Below are positions 53,085 through 62,286 of a stretch of DNA of 64,000 bases, one piece after another (within the stretch, counting starts at the first letter, position 1; the number at the start of each line of letters is the position of its first letter). Position numbers and translations under genes: made by a program. Below the pieces are notes generated by a model. That model saw only the letters and a program-made list of their open reading frames with translations, searched no databases and was not told where the DNA came from. Source of the stretch: Burkholderia mayonis (lineage in GTDB: Bacteria > Pseudomonadota > Gammaproteobacteria > Burkholderiales > Burkholderiaceae); contig NZ_CP013387.1 in assembly GCF_001523745.2 (NCBI RefSeq), forward strand, positions 124,001 to 188,000, in the 5' to 3' direction.

Positions 53085-54235
53085 GGCCCCTCAATTACGA
53101 TGCGCCGTCTTGTAGCGGATAGCTGCGGAAACTCCATTTGAAGGGGCGCGCGGCCCGATTGTGCTCGCTGACGAACCGCTCGGTCCGCTCGCGCAGGTGC
53201 GCAGTGCTGGCGTGACTGGCATGGCGCAGCACCCGGCGGGTATAGCGCGCAAACCAGAGTTCGATCTGATTGGCCCAGCTCGCGTGCAACGGCGTGAAGT
53301 GGAAATGAAACCGGTTGCCATGCCGCGCGTTGAACTCCTGCCAGACGACCTGGGCGCGATGCGTGTTCAGGTTATCCCAAACCACGTGCACTTGTTTGCC
53401 CGGGTGCGCGACTGCCACGCGCTCCATGAAGGCGACCAGATCGTCCTGGGTGCGTCGATCGCGGCACTCGGCGAGCACCTTCCCGGTATGCGCATCGAGC
53501 GCGGCAATCAACGTCTGGGTGCCGTGACGGATATATTCGAATTCACGACGACGCAGCCGTCCTGGTGCGGGCGAGCGTTCCGGGTGCTTGCGCTCGATGG
53601 CCTGAATGCCGGTCTTCTCGTCGATACTGAGTACCACCGCGTTTCGAGGCGCCTTGCGATACAGCTTGCAAATCCAGTTGACCGTTTCGCGAAAGGCCGG
53701 GTCTGAGCTGTGTAGCCATTGCTGGACCCGGTGCGGGCGTACATGCCGGCCCGCAAAATGCGCTGTACCTGGCTGCGGCTGATCTGCCCGACGACACCGC
53801 GCTCCACGGCGCGCCACAATCTCGTCGAGCGTCGGTGTGACCCGTCCCTCAGGTTCCTGCGTTTCACACGCCAGCGCGATCAATTGCAGCCGCGCTTCGT
53901 GCGTGATGCGTGGCGGACGGCCACTTCGCTCGCCCTCGCGAATGCCTTGGACACCTTGCCGCGCAATGCGCTTGCGCCACAGGCAGACCGTTTTCACCGA
54001 TACCCCCAGCTCCCGCGCAATGACCGTGTTGGAGTAACCCTCGTGCGCCCACAACGCGATTTGCGCGCGCATCACATCTCGCTGCGCAGCGGTCTTGCGC
54101 TCGATCAGCGATAGCAGTTCCTGTCTTTCTTTCCTCGCCAGCTTCACTGGCATTGCTTGGTGGCCTCGGCTCATCCCGCCATCATGTCCGAGGCGATCAA
54201 TTATTCAATCTATTTATGGGATGTTGTGCTAGGGC
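53085..54235 (-). mobile_element. IS630-type insertion element (ends approximate)
   Basis: The extent is set by the transposase and by lower-GC flanks (54195-54240). I could not find convincing terminal inverted repeats or a TA duplication by eye, so the true ends are uncertain. The 420 bases to the next gene (54236-54657) hold no gene I recognise; the promoter of the peptide-transport operon should lie there. Confidence 0.5.
53095..54174 (-). CDS. IS630-family transposase with internally scrambled segment
   Basis: 359 residues (ATG 54174, or ATG 54153 beginning MPVKLARKE). N-terminal helix-turn-helix (ALWAHEGYSNTVIARELGVSVKTVCLWRKR), then the DDE catalytic core: VVLSIDEKTG, VHVVWDNLNTHRAQ and the Glu in NQIELWFARYTRRV. 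Between about residues 125 and 150 the frame reads RGARCRRADQPQPGTAHFAG, whereas the neighbouring frame reads AVERGVVGQISRSQVQRIL, the normal linker-helix sequence. So two small deletions, near 53812 and near 53752, have shifted and restored the frame. The DDE part is intact, but the linker is changed, so activity is doubtful. Confidence 0.85.
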   Translation of the reverse strand: MSRGHQAMPVKLARKERQELLSLIERKTAAQRDVMRAQIALWAHEGYSNTVIARELGVSVKTVCLWRKRIARQGVQGIREGERSGRPPRITHEARLQLIALACETQEPEGRVTPTLDEIVARRGARCRRADQPQPGTAHFAGRHVRPHRVQQWLHSSDPAFRETVNWICKLYRKAPRNAVVLSIDEKTGIQAIERKHPERSPAPGRLRRREFEYIRHGTQTLIAALDAHTGKVLAECRDRRTQDDLVAFMERVAVAHPGKQVHVVWDNLNTHRAQVVWQEFNARHGNRFHFHFTPLHASWANQIELWFARYTRRVLRHASHASTAHLRERTERFVSEHNRAARPFKWSFRSYPLQDGAS

Positions 54236-54657
54236 GAACTTCTCGTTGGCCCGCCCAGAACCACCTCGCGCGCGAATCGATGCAAAACGCATGGTCCGGC
54301 GCGCGAGAACGCGTCGGTTGTGCCGAATCGACTTTTTTGTCGACGATTGCCGGGACGCGCGCCCCTTTACGATTTTCGCCAGGACGTGACGCGTCAAACC
54401 GGCGTCGCCGGAACGCCGCTCGCCGCCGGGGTTTTCGCGGACGCGCAGCAAATCGTGCTGCGCTGACCACCTAAAACGGTCGAATCATGTCGTCAAGGCG
54501 CGTCGAATCGCGACAATCGGCATTTTTTTCGATGCTTAAATCGTTTTGAAGCGCGCATCGCGGGAACCGGCACCAGCAGGCGGACCCGGACCATACGTCG
54601 GAACAAGAAACTGCTGGACACCCAGGATCAACCTTCTCATTGTTAGGAGCTGTTCGG

Positions 54658-56235
54658 ATGAGCGACGAAATCAAACATGGCGGTTTCACGCGCCGCGACA
54701 TGATGCGTGTGATGGCCGCGGGGGGCGTGTTGGCGACGGGTGCCGCAGGCGGGTTGCTGGCCGGCGCGAAATCCGCGTTCGCCGCTCCGGCGCCGAAGCG
54801 CGGCGGCAAGATCCGCGTCGCGTACGACGCGAGCTCGACCGCCGACACGCTCGATCCGGCGAAGGGCTCGACGGGCGCCGATTACATCCGTTTCTTCCTG
54901 TTCTACAGCGGCCTGACGCAGCTCGACGAGAGCCTGACGCCGCAGCCGAACATCGCCGAATCGGTGCAGACGAAGGATGCGAAGACCTGGGTCGTCAAGC
55001 TGCGCCGCGGCGTGACGTTCCACGACGGCAAGCCGCTCGCGCCCGCGGACGTCGTCTACTCGCTGATGCGCCACAAGAACGCGGCGACCGCGTCGAAGGT
55101 GAAGTCGCTCGCCGACCAGTTCGCCGACATCAAGGCGACCGGCCCGAACGAGGTCACGCTGACGCTCGACAACGCGAACGCCGACCTGCCGGTGATCCTC
55201 GCGACGCCGCAGTTCGTGATCGTCAAGGACGGCACGACCGATTTCTCGCAGGCGATCGGCACGGGCCCGTACAAGCTGAAGTCGTTCAAGCCGGGCGTGT
55301 CGACGGTCGGCGCGCGCAACGACGGCTACTGGAAGTCGGGCGCGCCGTACCTCGACCAGATCGAGCTGATCGGCATCGGCGACGCGGCCGCGCGCGTGAA
55401 CGCGCTCTTGTCGGGCGACGTGCAGCTGATCAACGGCGTCGATCCGCGCGCGACGCAGCGAGTCGCGTCGACGGCGGGCTATGCGGTGAAGGAGACGAAG
55501 TCGGGCCTTTACACCGACTTGATCCTGCGCCGCGACAGCGCGATGACGGGCAACATGGATTTCGTCAACGGGATGAAGTACCTGTTCGATCGCGAGCAGA
55601 TCCGCTCGGCCGTGTTCCGCGGCTACTCGGTGGTTGCGAACGACCAGCCGATTCCGCCGGGGCATCGCTACTTCAACGCGTCGCTGGCGCAGCGGCCGTT
55701 CGACCTCGACCGCGCGAAGTTCCATTTCCAGAAGGCGGGTGCGATCGGCACGACGCTGCCGCCCCTCTATGCGACGACCGACGCGAACGGCTCGGTCGAG
55801 ATGGCCGTGCTGCTGCAGCAGACGGCGGCGAAGATCGGCGTGAACCTGACGGTGAACCGCGTGCCCGCCGACGGATACTGGTCGAACCACTGGATGAAGC
55901 ATCCGCTCGGCTTCGGCAGCATCAATCCGCGCTCGAGCGCCGACGTGCTGTTCACGCAGTTCTTCAAGTCGGATGCGACGTGGAACGAGTCGGGCTGGAA
56001 GAACCCGAAGTTCGACCAGCTGCTGCTCGCCGCGCGCTCGGAAACCGACGAAGCGAAGCGCAAGCAGATGTACGGCGAGATGCAGGCGCTCGTCGCCGAG
56101 CAGGGCGGGATCGGCATTCCGGCGTTCATCAGCATGCTCGATGCGCACGACAAGCGCCTGAAGGGCCTCGGCTCGATCCCGACGGGCGCGCTGATGGGCT
56201 TCCAGTTCGCCGAGCACGTCTGGTGGGAAGCGTGA
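54658..56235 (+). CDS. ABC transporter substrate-binding protein (DppA/OppA family), Tat signal
   Basis: 525 residues from ATG 54658, behind TAGGAGCTGTTCGG. The N-terminus carries a twin-arginine motif (GGFTRRDMMRVMAAGG), then AKSAFAAPAP at the cleavage site, so export by Tat is likely. SBP_bac_5 family: VWVVKLRRGVTFHDGKPL-type region at about 110-130 and a long peptide-binding body. Binds a peptide or peptide-like compound in the periplasm. It leads an operon with two permeases, a fused ATPase and the hydantoinase/oxoprolinase genes. Confidence 0.92.
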   Translation: MSDEIKHGGFTRRDMMRVMAAGGVLATGAAGGLLAGAKSAFAAPAPKRGGKIRVAYDASSTADTLDPAKGSTGADYIRFFLFYSGLTQLDESLTPQPNIAESVQTKDAKTWVVKLRRGVTFHDGKPLAPADVVYSLMRHKNAATASKVKSLADQFADIKATGPNEVTLTLDNANADLPVILATPQFVIVKDGTTDFSQAIGTGPYKLKSFKPGVSTVGARNDGYWKSGAPYLDQIELIGIGDAAARVNALLSGDVQLINGVDPRATQRVASTAGYAVKETKSGLYTDLILRRDSAMTGNMDFVNGMKYLFDREQIRSAVFRGYSVVANDQPIPPGHRYFNASLAQRPFDLDRAKFHFQKAGAIGTTLPPLYATTDANGSVEMAVLLQQTAAKIGVNLTVNRVPADGYWSNHWMKHPLGFGSINPRSSADVLFTQFFKSDATWNESGWKNPKFDQLLLAARSETDEAKRKQMYGEMQALVAEQGGIGIPAFISMLDAHDKRLKGLGSIPTGALMGFQFAEHVWWEA

Positions 56236-56322
56236 TGCGCACGTGATGGAGCCGGCATCGCCGGGCGCCGGGCGCGCATCGCTCCCGGGCCCGGCCCGCG
56301 TCGTTTCGAAGAGGCCCCGCAG

Positions 56323-57276
56323 ATGAACCAGACCATAGTCGAGTTGATCGGCAAGCGGATCGCGCTGACGGCGCTCACGCTGCTGATCGTGTCGGTGATC
56401 ATATTCGCGATCACGAACCTGCTGCCGGGCGACGCCGCGCAGGCGGCGCTCGGCCAGTCGGCGACGCCGGAGACGGTCGCCGCGCTGCGCCTGCAGTTCG
56501 GCCTCGATCAGCCGGTCCATCTGCGCTACGGCCACTGGCTCGCGCAGGTGCTGCACGGCGATTTCGGCAAGTCACTGTCGAGCGGGCTGCCCGTCGCCGA
56601 GATGATCGACGGGCGGCTGCCGAAGTCGCTGACGCTCGCCGCGATCACGACGGCGTTGTCGGTGCCGGTCGCGCTCGTGCTCGGCATTCTCGCGGCGGTG
56701 AAACGCGAGACCGTGATCGATCGGATCGTGAGCCTCGGCACGCTGTCGCTCGTCGCGACGCCCGAGTTCCTGATCGCGACGGTCGCGGTGCTCGTGCTCG
56801 CGGTCAAGCTGCACTGGCTGTCCGCGCTGTCGTACAACGGCGAGATCGACAGCGTCGATCACGTCCTGCGCGCGTATGCGATGCCGGTGCTCACGCTGTG
56901 CGCGGTCGTGATCGCGCAGATGGCGCGGATGACGCGCGCGGCCGTGATCGAGCAGCTCGGCGCGTCGTACGTCGAGATGGCAATGCTCAAGGGCGCGAGC
57001 CCCGCGCGCGTCGTGCTGCGCCACGCGTTGCCGAACGCGATCGGTCCGATCGCCAATGCGGTCGCGCTGAGCCTGTCGTATCTGCTCGGCGGCGTGATCG
57101 TCGTCGAGACGATCTTCAACTATCCGGGCCTCGCGAGCCTGATGGTCGACGCGGTCGCGAACCGCGATTTCCCGCTCGTCCAGGCGTGCACGATGATCTT
57201 CTGCTTCGGCTATCTCGTGCTCGTGCTGCTCGCCGACCTGTGCTCGATCGTCTCGAATCCGAAGCTGCGGACATGA
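56323..57276 (+). CDS. ABC transporter permease (DppB/OppB family)
   Basis: 317 residues. Six membrane helices; the first, LTALTLLIVSVIIFAITNLLPGDAA, and LRLQFGLDQPVHLRYGHWL are family hallmarks. The EAA loop region reads YVEMAMLKGASPARVVLRHALPNA, the contact to the ATPase. Its stop overlaps the next start as ATGA, so the two permeases are translationally coupled. Confidence 0.94.
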   Translation: MNQTIVELIGKRIALTALTLLIVSVIIFAITNLLPGDAAQAALGQSATPETVAALRLQFGLDQPVHLRYGHWLAQVLHGDFGKSLSSGLPVAEMIDGRLPKSLTLAAITTALSVPVALVLGILAAVKRETVIDRIVSLGTLSLVATPEFLIATVAVLVLAVKLHWLSALSYNGEIDSVDHVLRAYAMPVLTLCAVVIAQMARMTRAAVIEQLGASYVEMAMLKGASPARVVLRHALPNAIGPIANAVALSLSYLLGGVIVVETIFNYPGLASLMVDAVANRDFPLVQACTMIFCFGYLVLVLLADLCSIVSNPKLRT

Positions 57277-58268
57277 CGAATCCCGGACCCCTTTCGACGG
57301 AGACGCGGCCCATGAACCACGCCGATCTGATTCAACGCAGCAGCGCCACCCCCGCCGACGGCCGCGAGCCGTCGTGGAGCGGCGGCGCGCCGTCCGGCGC
57401 GCCCGCCTCGCGCGCCGCGCGCAAGCCATTCGCCGCGCGGCTGCGGCTGTCGAAAGGCGGCTGGGTCGGTCTCGCGATGGTGAGCATCGCGCTCTTCGTC
57501 GCGGTGTTCGCGCCGTGGCTCGCGCCGCATTCGGTCGGCTCGATCGTGTCGACCGACGTGTTCGCTCCCTTCAGCGCGAAGCTGCCGCTCGGCTCCGACT
57601 ACCTCGGCCGCGACATGCTGAGCCGCATCGTCTACGGTACGCGCCTGACCGTGCTGCTCGCGCTCGCCGCGGCGCTACTCGCCGCGATCACCGGCACGTC
57701 GCTCGGCCTGTTCGCGACGGTCGCGGGCCGTGCGGTCGACGAGACGATGAGCCGCCTGCTCGACGCGATCACGTCGATTCCGTCGAAGATGTTCGCGCTG
57801 ATGCTCGTCGCGGCGTTCGGCTCGTCGCTGCCGCTCCTGATCCTGACGGCCGCGATCAGCTACATGCCCGGCTCGTACCGGATCGCGCGCTCGCTCGCGC
57901 TCAACATCAGCACGTACGAATACGTGCAGGTCGCGCGGGCGCGCGGCGAGCGCCCGGCCTACATCGCGTGCGTCGAGATGCTGCCGAACATGATCCACCC
58001 GATGCTCGCCGATACGGGCCTGCGCTTCACGTTCGTCGTGCTGCTGCTGAGCGGCCTGAGCTTCCTCGGCCTCGGCGTGCAGCCGCCGTACGCGGATCTC
58101 GGCTCACTCGTGCGGGAGAACATCGCCGGGCTCGGCGAAGGCTCGCCCGTCGTCATCATGCCGGCGCTCGCGATCGCGATCCTGACGGTCGGCGTGAACC
58201 TGCTGATCGACGGCCTGCCGCATCGCGGCCGCCGCAGCGACGCGGCAGGCGCCGCAGGAGAATACTGA
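57273..58268 (+). CDS. ABC transporter permease (DppC/OppC family)
   Basis: 331 residues from ATG 57273, overlapping the stop of the preceding permease; ATG 57312 is a possible later start. A polar N-terminal 60 residues, then the helices GWVGLAMVSIALFVAVFAPWLAPH and others. SDYLGRDMLSRIVYGTR is the DppC motif, and YVQVARARGERPAYIACVEMLPN the ATPase-contacting loop. It ends directly before the ATPase gene. Confidence 0.93.
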   Translation: MTNPGPLSTETRPMNHADLIQRSSATPADGREPSWSGGAPSGAPASRAARKPFAARLRLSKGGWVGLAMVSIALFVAVFAPWLAPHSVGSIVSTDVFAPFSAKLPLGSDYLGRDMLSRIVYGTRLTVLLALAAALLAAITGTSLGLFATVAGRAVDETMSRLLDAITSIPSKMFALMLVAAFGSSLPLLILTAAISYMPGSYRIARSLALNISTYEYVQVARARGERPAYIACVEMLPNMIHPMLADTGLRFTFVVLLLSGLSFLGLGVQPPYADLGSLVRENIAGLGEGSPVVIMPALAIAILTVGVNLLIDGLPHRGRRSDAAGAAGEY

Positions 58269-60137
58269 ATGAACGTCGATCGCGACAATCTCGTCGAGGT
58301 GCGCGGGCTGCGCGTCGTCGTCGGCCGCCCGGGCGAGCCCGTCACGACGATCGTGCACGGCGTCGACTTCGACGTGCGGCGCGGCGAAGTGCTCGCGCTG
58401 ATCGGCGAATCCGGTTCCGGCAAGACGACGATCGCGCTGTCGCTGATGGGCCATGCGCGAAGCGGCTGCCGGATCGCGGGCGGTGCGGTCCGCATCGGCG
58501 ACGCCGACGTGCGAGCCTTGTCGGACAAGGCGCTCGCGTCGCTGCGCGGCCGCAAGGTCGCGTACATCGCGCAGAGCGCGGCCGCCGCGTTCAACCCGGT
58601 GCGCACGATCCTCGATCAGGTGATCGAGAGCGCGCTGATCCACAAGACGATGACGCGGCGCGCCGCCGGGGCGAAAGCGGTCGAACTGTTCCGTGCACTC
58701 GCGCTGCCCGAGCCGGAGAAGATCGGCGCGCGCTATCCGCACCAGGTGTCGGGCGGGCAACTGCAGCGGCTGATGGCCGCGATGGCGCTGATCACCGATC
58801 CTGAGCTCGTGATCCTCGACGAGCCGACCACCGCGCTCGACGTGACGACGCAGATCGACGTGCTGCAGGCGTTCAAGCGCGTGATCCGGCAATGCGGGAT
58901 GACGGCCGTGTACGTGTCGCACGATCTCGCAGTCGTCGCGCAGATGGCGGACCGCATCGTCGTGCTGAGCGACGGCCGGATCCGCGAGATCGGCGACACC
59001 GAGCAGATCCTGCACGCGCCCGCGCATCCGTATACGCAGAGCCTGATCGCGGCGGTGACGCCGACCGATTTCGAGCGCGCGGCCGCGCAGGCGAAAGCCG
59101 ACGCGGGCCCGCTCCTCGAAGTGCGCCGCGTGACCGCCGGCTACGGCCGCAAGGACGGCAACGGCCGGCCGGCGAAGACGATTCTCGACGACGTCGATCT
59201 GAGCATCGGCCGCGGGCAGACGGTCGGCGTGATCGGCGAATCGGGCTCCGGCAAGACGACGCTCGCGAAGGTGATCGCGGGCCTCGTGCCGGCCGCGGGC
59301 GGGCAACTGCTGCTCGACGGCGAACCGTTGCCGAGCGACCTGGGCCGCCGCACGAAGGAGCAATACCGGCGCATCCAGATCGTGTTCCAGAACGCGGACA
59401 CGGCGCTCAATCCGGTGCATACGGTCGAGCGCACGCTCGCGCGGCCGCTCGCGTTCTATCACGGGATGAAGGGCGAGCGCGCGCGGCGGCGCGTCGCCGA
59501 GCTGCTCGAGCTCGTGCGGCTGCCGGCGTCGATCGCCGCGCGCCGCACGGTCGAGCTGTCGGGCGGACAGAAGCAGCGCGTGAACCTCGCGCGCGCGCTC
59601 GCCGCCGAGCCGGAGCTGATTCTTTGCGACGAAGTGACGTCCGCGCTCGACACGGTCGTCGGCGCGGCGATCATGGACCTGCTGGGCGATCTGCAGCGCA
59701 AGCTCGGCGTGTCCTACCTGTTCATCACGCACGACATCGCGAAGGTGCGCGCGATCAGCGACGACATCGTCGTGCTGTACGCGGGCCAGCGCGTCGAGAC
59801 GGGCAGCCGCGAGGCGCTGTGCGCGCCGCCGTTCCATCCGTATTCGCATCTGCTCGTGTCGTCCGCGCCCGAGCTGCGCGCGGGCTGGCTCGACGACGCG
59901 ACCGAGCGCTGCCGCCGTCCGCTCGCGCCGATCGGTCCCTCTGCCGGCAACCCGGAGCTGTGCTCGTTCCTGTCGCGCTGCGCGGTGCGGATCGACGGCG
60001 TCTGCAATCAGGCGACGCCGTCGCTGCGCACGCTCGACAACGGCGCGCAGGTGCTCTGCCATCGCAGCGAGGCCGACCTGATCCGTTTCCAGGCGCCGCC
60101 CGCGAAGGCGGCGCTCGCGCCCGCGGGGCGCTCGTGA
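58269..60137 (+). CDS. Fused double ABC ATPase (DppD-DppF type)
   Basis: 622 residues, starting on the base after the DppC-like stop. Two complete nucleotide-binding domains in tandem. First: GESGSGKTTIALSLMG, signature VSGGQLQRLMAAMAL, Walker B VILDEPTTALD. Second (from about 285): GESGSGKTTLAKVIAG, LSGGQKQRVNLARAL, ILCDEVTSALD. The Cys-bearing C-terminal tail (CSFLSRCAVRIDGVCNQ) resembles the oligopeptide ABC C-terminal domain. It drives transport by both permeases. Confidence 0.94.
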   Translation: MNVDRDNLVEVRGLRVVVGRPGEPVTTIVHGVDFDVRRGEVLALIGESGSGKTTIALSLMGHARSGCRIAGGAVRIGDADVRALSDKALASLRGRKVAYIAQSAAAAFNPVRTILDQVIESALIHKTMTRRAAGAKAVELFRALALPEPEKIGARYPHQVSGGQLQRLMAAMALITDPELVILDEPTTALDVTTQIDVLQAFKRVIRQCGMTAVYVSHDLAVVAQMADRIVVLSDGRIREIGDTEQILHAPAHPYTQSLIAAVTPTDFERAAAQAKADAGPLLEVRRVTAGYGRKDGNGRPAKTILDDVDLSIGRGQTVGVIGESGSGKTTLAKVIAGLVPAAGGQLLLDGEPLPSDLGRRTKEQYRRIQIVFQNADTALNPVHTVERTLARPLAFYHGMKGERARRRVAELLELVRLPASIAARRTVELSGGQKQRVNLARALAAEPELILCDEVTSALDTVVGAAIMDLLGDLQRKLGVSYLFITHDIAKVRAISDDIVVLYAGQRVETGSREALCAPPFHPYSHLLVSSAPELRAGWLDDATERCRRPLAPIGPSAGNPELCSFLSRCAVRIDGVCNQATPSLRTLDNGAQVLCHRSEADLIRFQAPPAKAALAPAGRS

Positions 60138-60230
60138 TGAGGGCGGCGCGTCCTGAAGCGCGGCTTCGGGTGGTCTTTCCTGTCGCCCGGCGGGCCGCGC
60201 CTGCCGGGCATCAATGAGCAAGGAATCTTC

Positions 60231-62273
60231 GTGGGAATCAGAATCGGGGTGGACATCGGCGGCTCGTTCGCCGATTTCGCGGTACTCGACGACGCGACGG
60301 GCGAACTGAAGACGCTGAAGGTGTTTTCGCGGCCGGACAGTCCCGGCAGCGAAGTGCTGTGCGGGATGGCGTCGCTCGGCGAGCGCTACGGGATCGCGCC
60401 GCGCGATGTCGCGTACTTCACGCACGGCACGACGGTCGGCGTCAACGCGGTCGTGCAGCGCAAGGGCCTGCGGCTCGGTCTCGTCACGACGCGCCACTTC
60501 GAGGACGTGCTCGACCTCGCGCGGCTGAAAGGCCCCGACATGTACAACCTGCTGTCGAAGCGGCCCGCGCCGCTCGTGCCGCGCGAGCGCGTGTTCGGCG
60601 TGATCGAGCGGCTCGCGGCGGACGGCAGCATCGAGACGCCAGTCGAAGAATCGAGCGTGCTCGACGCGATCGCGCGGCTGCGGCGCGCGAAGTGCGACGG
60701 CGTCGTCATCGCGCTGCTGCATTCGTATCGCAATCCAGCGCACGAGCACGCGGTGAAGGGGATCGTCGAGCGTGAGATGCCGGGCTTCTTCGTGTCGTGC
60801 TCGTCCGACGTGTGGCCGATCATCCGCGAGTACGAGCGCACGTTGACCGCGGTGATCGGCGGCTATGTGCAGCCGAAGGTGTCGCACTATCTCGGCTCGC
60901 TGCAGCGCGCGCTCGCCGAGACGGGCGTTTCGTGCGACATGAAGGTCACGAAATCGAACGGCGGCGTGATGAGCGCCGAAGCGGGCAAGACCAACTGCGT
61001 GCAGATGATCCTGTCCGGCACCGCGTCCGGCGTGATCGGCGCGGCATACGTCGCGAAGCAGAGCGGTCTGCCGCGCTGCATGAGCCTCGACATCGGCGGG
61101 ACGACCGCCGACGTCGCGCTGATCGTCGACGGCGAGCCGCAGTACGCGACCGGCGAATACATCGGCGACTTCCAGATTCACATTCCTTCGGTGTCCGTGT
61201 CGTCGATCGGCGACGGCGGCGGTTCGATCGCCTGGGTCGACGATTTCGGCGTGCTGAAGGTTGGCCCGGACAGCGCCGGCTCGAATCCGGGCCCCGTCTG
61301 CTACGGGCGCGGCGGCACGCGCGCGACGATCACCGACGCGTTCGTCGTGCTCGGCGTGATCGGCAACGCGAGTCTCGGCTACGACTCGGTGAAGGTCGAT
61401 CGCGCGGCCGCGCATCGCGCGATCGACGCGCTCGCCGCGCGGCTCGGCAGCGACGCATACCGGACCGCCGAGGCGATCGTCGACGTCGCGGTGTCGGGAA
61501 TGTATGCGGGCGTGAGCCGGATCGTGTCGCGCTTCGGGATCGATCCGCGCGCGTTCGCGCTGCTGCCGTTCGGCGGCGCGGGGCCGATGCTCGCGTGCCA
61601 CTTCGCGCGTGCGATCGGCATCGACGAGATCGTCGTGCCGGCCGCGCCGGGCGTGCTGAGCGCGCTGGGCGGCCTGATCGCCGATACGCGCAACGACTTC
61701 GTGAAGACGACTTACTACGACCTCGACGCGGCGTCGCTCGCGCAACTCGGCGCGGACGCGCGCGCGCTCGAACGCGCGGCGCGCAGATGGATCGTCGGGC
61801 AGATCGGCGACGATCGCGACGCGCGGATCGTGGTGTCGGCCGACATGCGCTACAAGGGCCAGTCGTTCGAGATCGACACGCCGCTCGAGCTCGGCTGGCT
61901 GCACGGCGACGATCCGGCGCCGCTGCGCGACGCGTTCGATCGCGAGCACGCGCGCCTGTACGGCCACAGCGATGCGTCGGCGCGCGTGCAGGTCGTCGCG
62001 CTGCGGCTCGTGATCTCGGCCGCGACGCCGAAGCCGGCGCTGAAGCCCGTCGACGCGAGCGACGCGCCGCCGACGCCCGCGAACACGATCCGCGTGTTCA
62101 TGAACGGCGCATTCCACGACGCGGCGCTCTATCTGCGCCGCGACCTGAAGGCGGGCCAGCGCTTCGACGGCCCGGCCGTGATCGCGCAGGACGACTGCAC
62201 GACGACCGTGCTGCCCGGCTACCGGGCCCGCGTCGACGCGCTCGGCCAACTGATCCTGAACCGTGCGAGCTGA
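60231..62273 (+). CDS. Hydantoinase/oxoprolinase A subunit (HyuA family)
   Basis: 680 residues from GTG 60231, with AAGGAATCTTC in front. GIRIGVDIGGSFADFAVLDD opens the ASKHA-type nucleotide fold, with FTHGTTVGVNAVVQRKG and LDIGGTTADVALIVDGE as further ATP motifs. With a B subunit such proteins hydrolyse hydantoins, 5-oxoproline or related N-methyl compounds using ATP, or carboxylate ketones. 94 bases separate it from the ATPase gene, no terminator seen, so it likely belongs to the transport operon and acts on the imported compound. Confidence 0.9.
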   Translation: MGIRIGVDIGGSFADFAVLDDATGELKTLKVFSRPDSPGSEVLCGMASLGERYGIAPRDVAYFTHGTTVGVNAVVQRKGLRLGLVTTRHFEDVLDLARLKGPDMYNLLSKRPAPLVPRERVFGVIERLAADGSIETPVEESSVLDAIARLRRAKCDGVVIALLHSYRNPAHEHAVKGIVEREMPGFFVSCSSDVWPIIREYERTLTAVIGGYVQPKVSHYLGSLQRALAETGVSCDMKVTKSNGGVMSAEAGKTNCVQMILSGTASGVIGAAYVAKQSGLPRCMSLDIGGTTADVALIVDGEPQYATGEYIGDFQIHIPSVSVSSIGDGGGSIAWVDDFGVLKVGPDSAGSNPGPVCYGRGGTRATITDAFVVLGVIGNASLGYDSVKVDRAAAHRAIDALAARLGSDAYRTAEAIVDVAVSGMYAGVSRIVSRFGIDPRAFALLPFGGAGPMLACHFARAIGIDEIVVPAAPGVLSALGGLIADTRNDFVKTTYYDLDAASLAQLGADARALERAARRWIVGQIGDDRDARIVVSADMRYKGQSFEIDTPLELGWLHGDDPAPLRDAFDREHARLYGHSDASARVQVVALRLVISAATPKPALKPVDASDAPPTPANTIRVFMNGAFHDAALYLRRDLKAGQRFDGPAVIAQDDCTTTVLPGYRARVDALGQLILNRAS

Positions 62274-62286
62274 TCCGGAGGACGCA

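Noticed and set aside
53040..54240. Terminal inverted repeats of the IS630-type element
   Set aside because: Flanks were compared by eye; only short, unconvincing matches (around GCACA and AATTA) were seen, so ends were left approximate.
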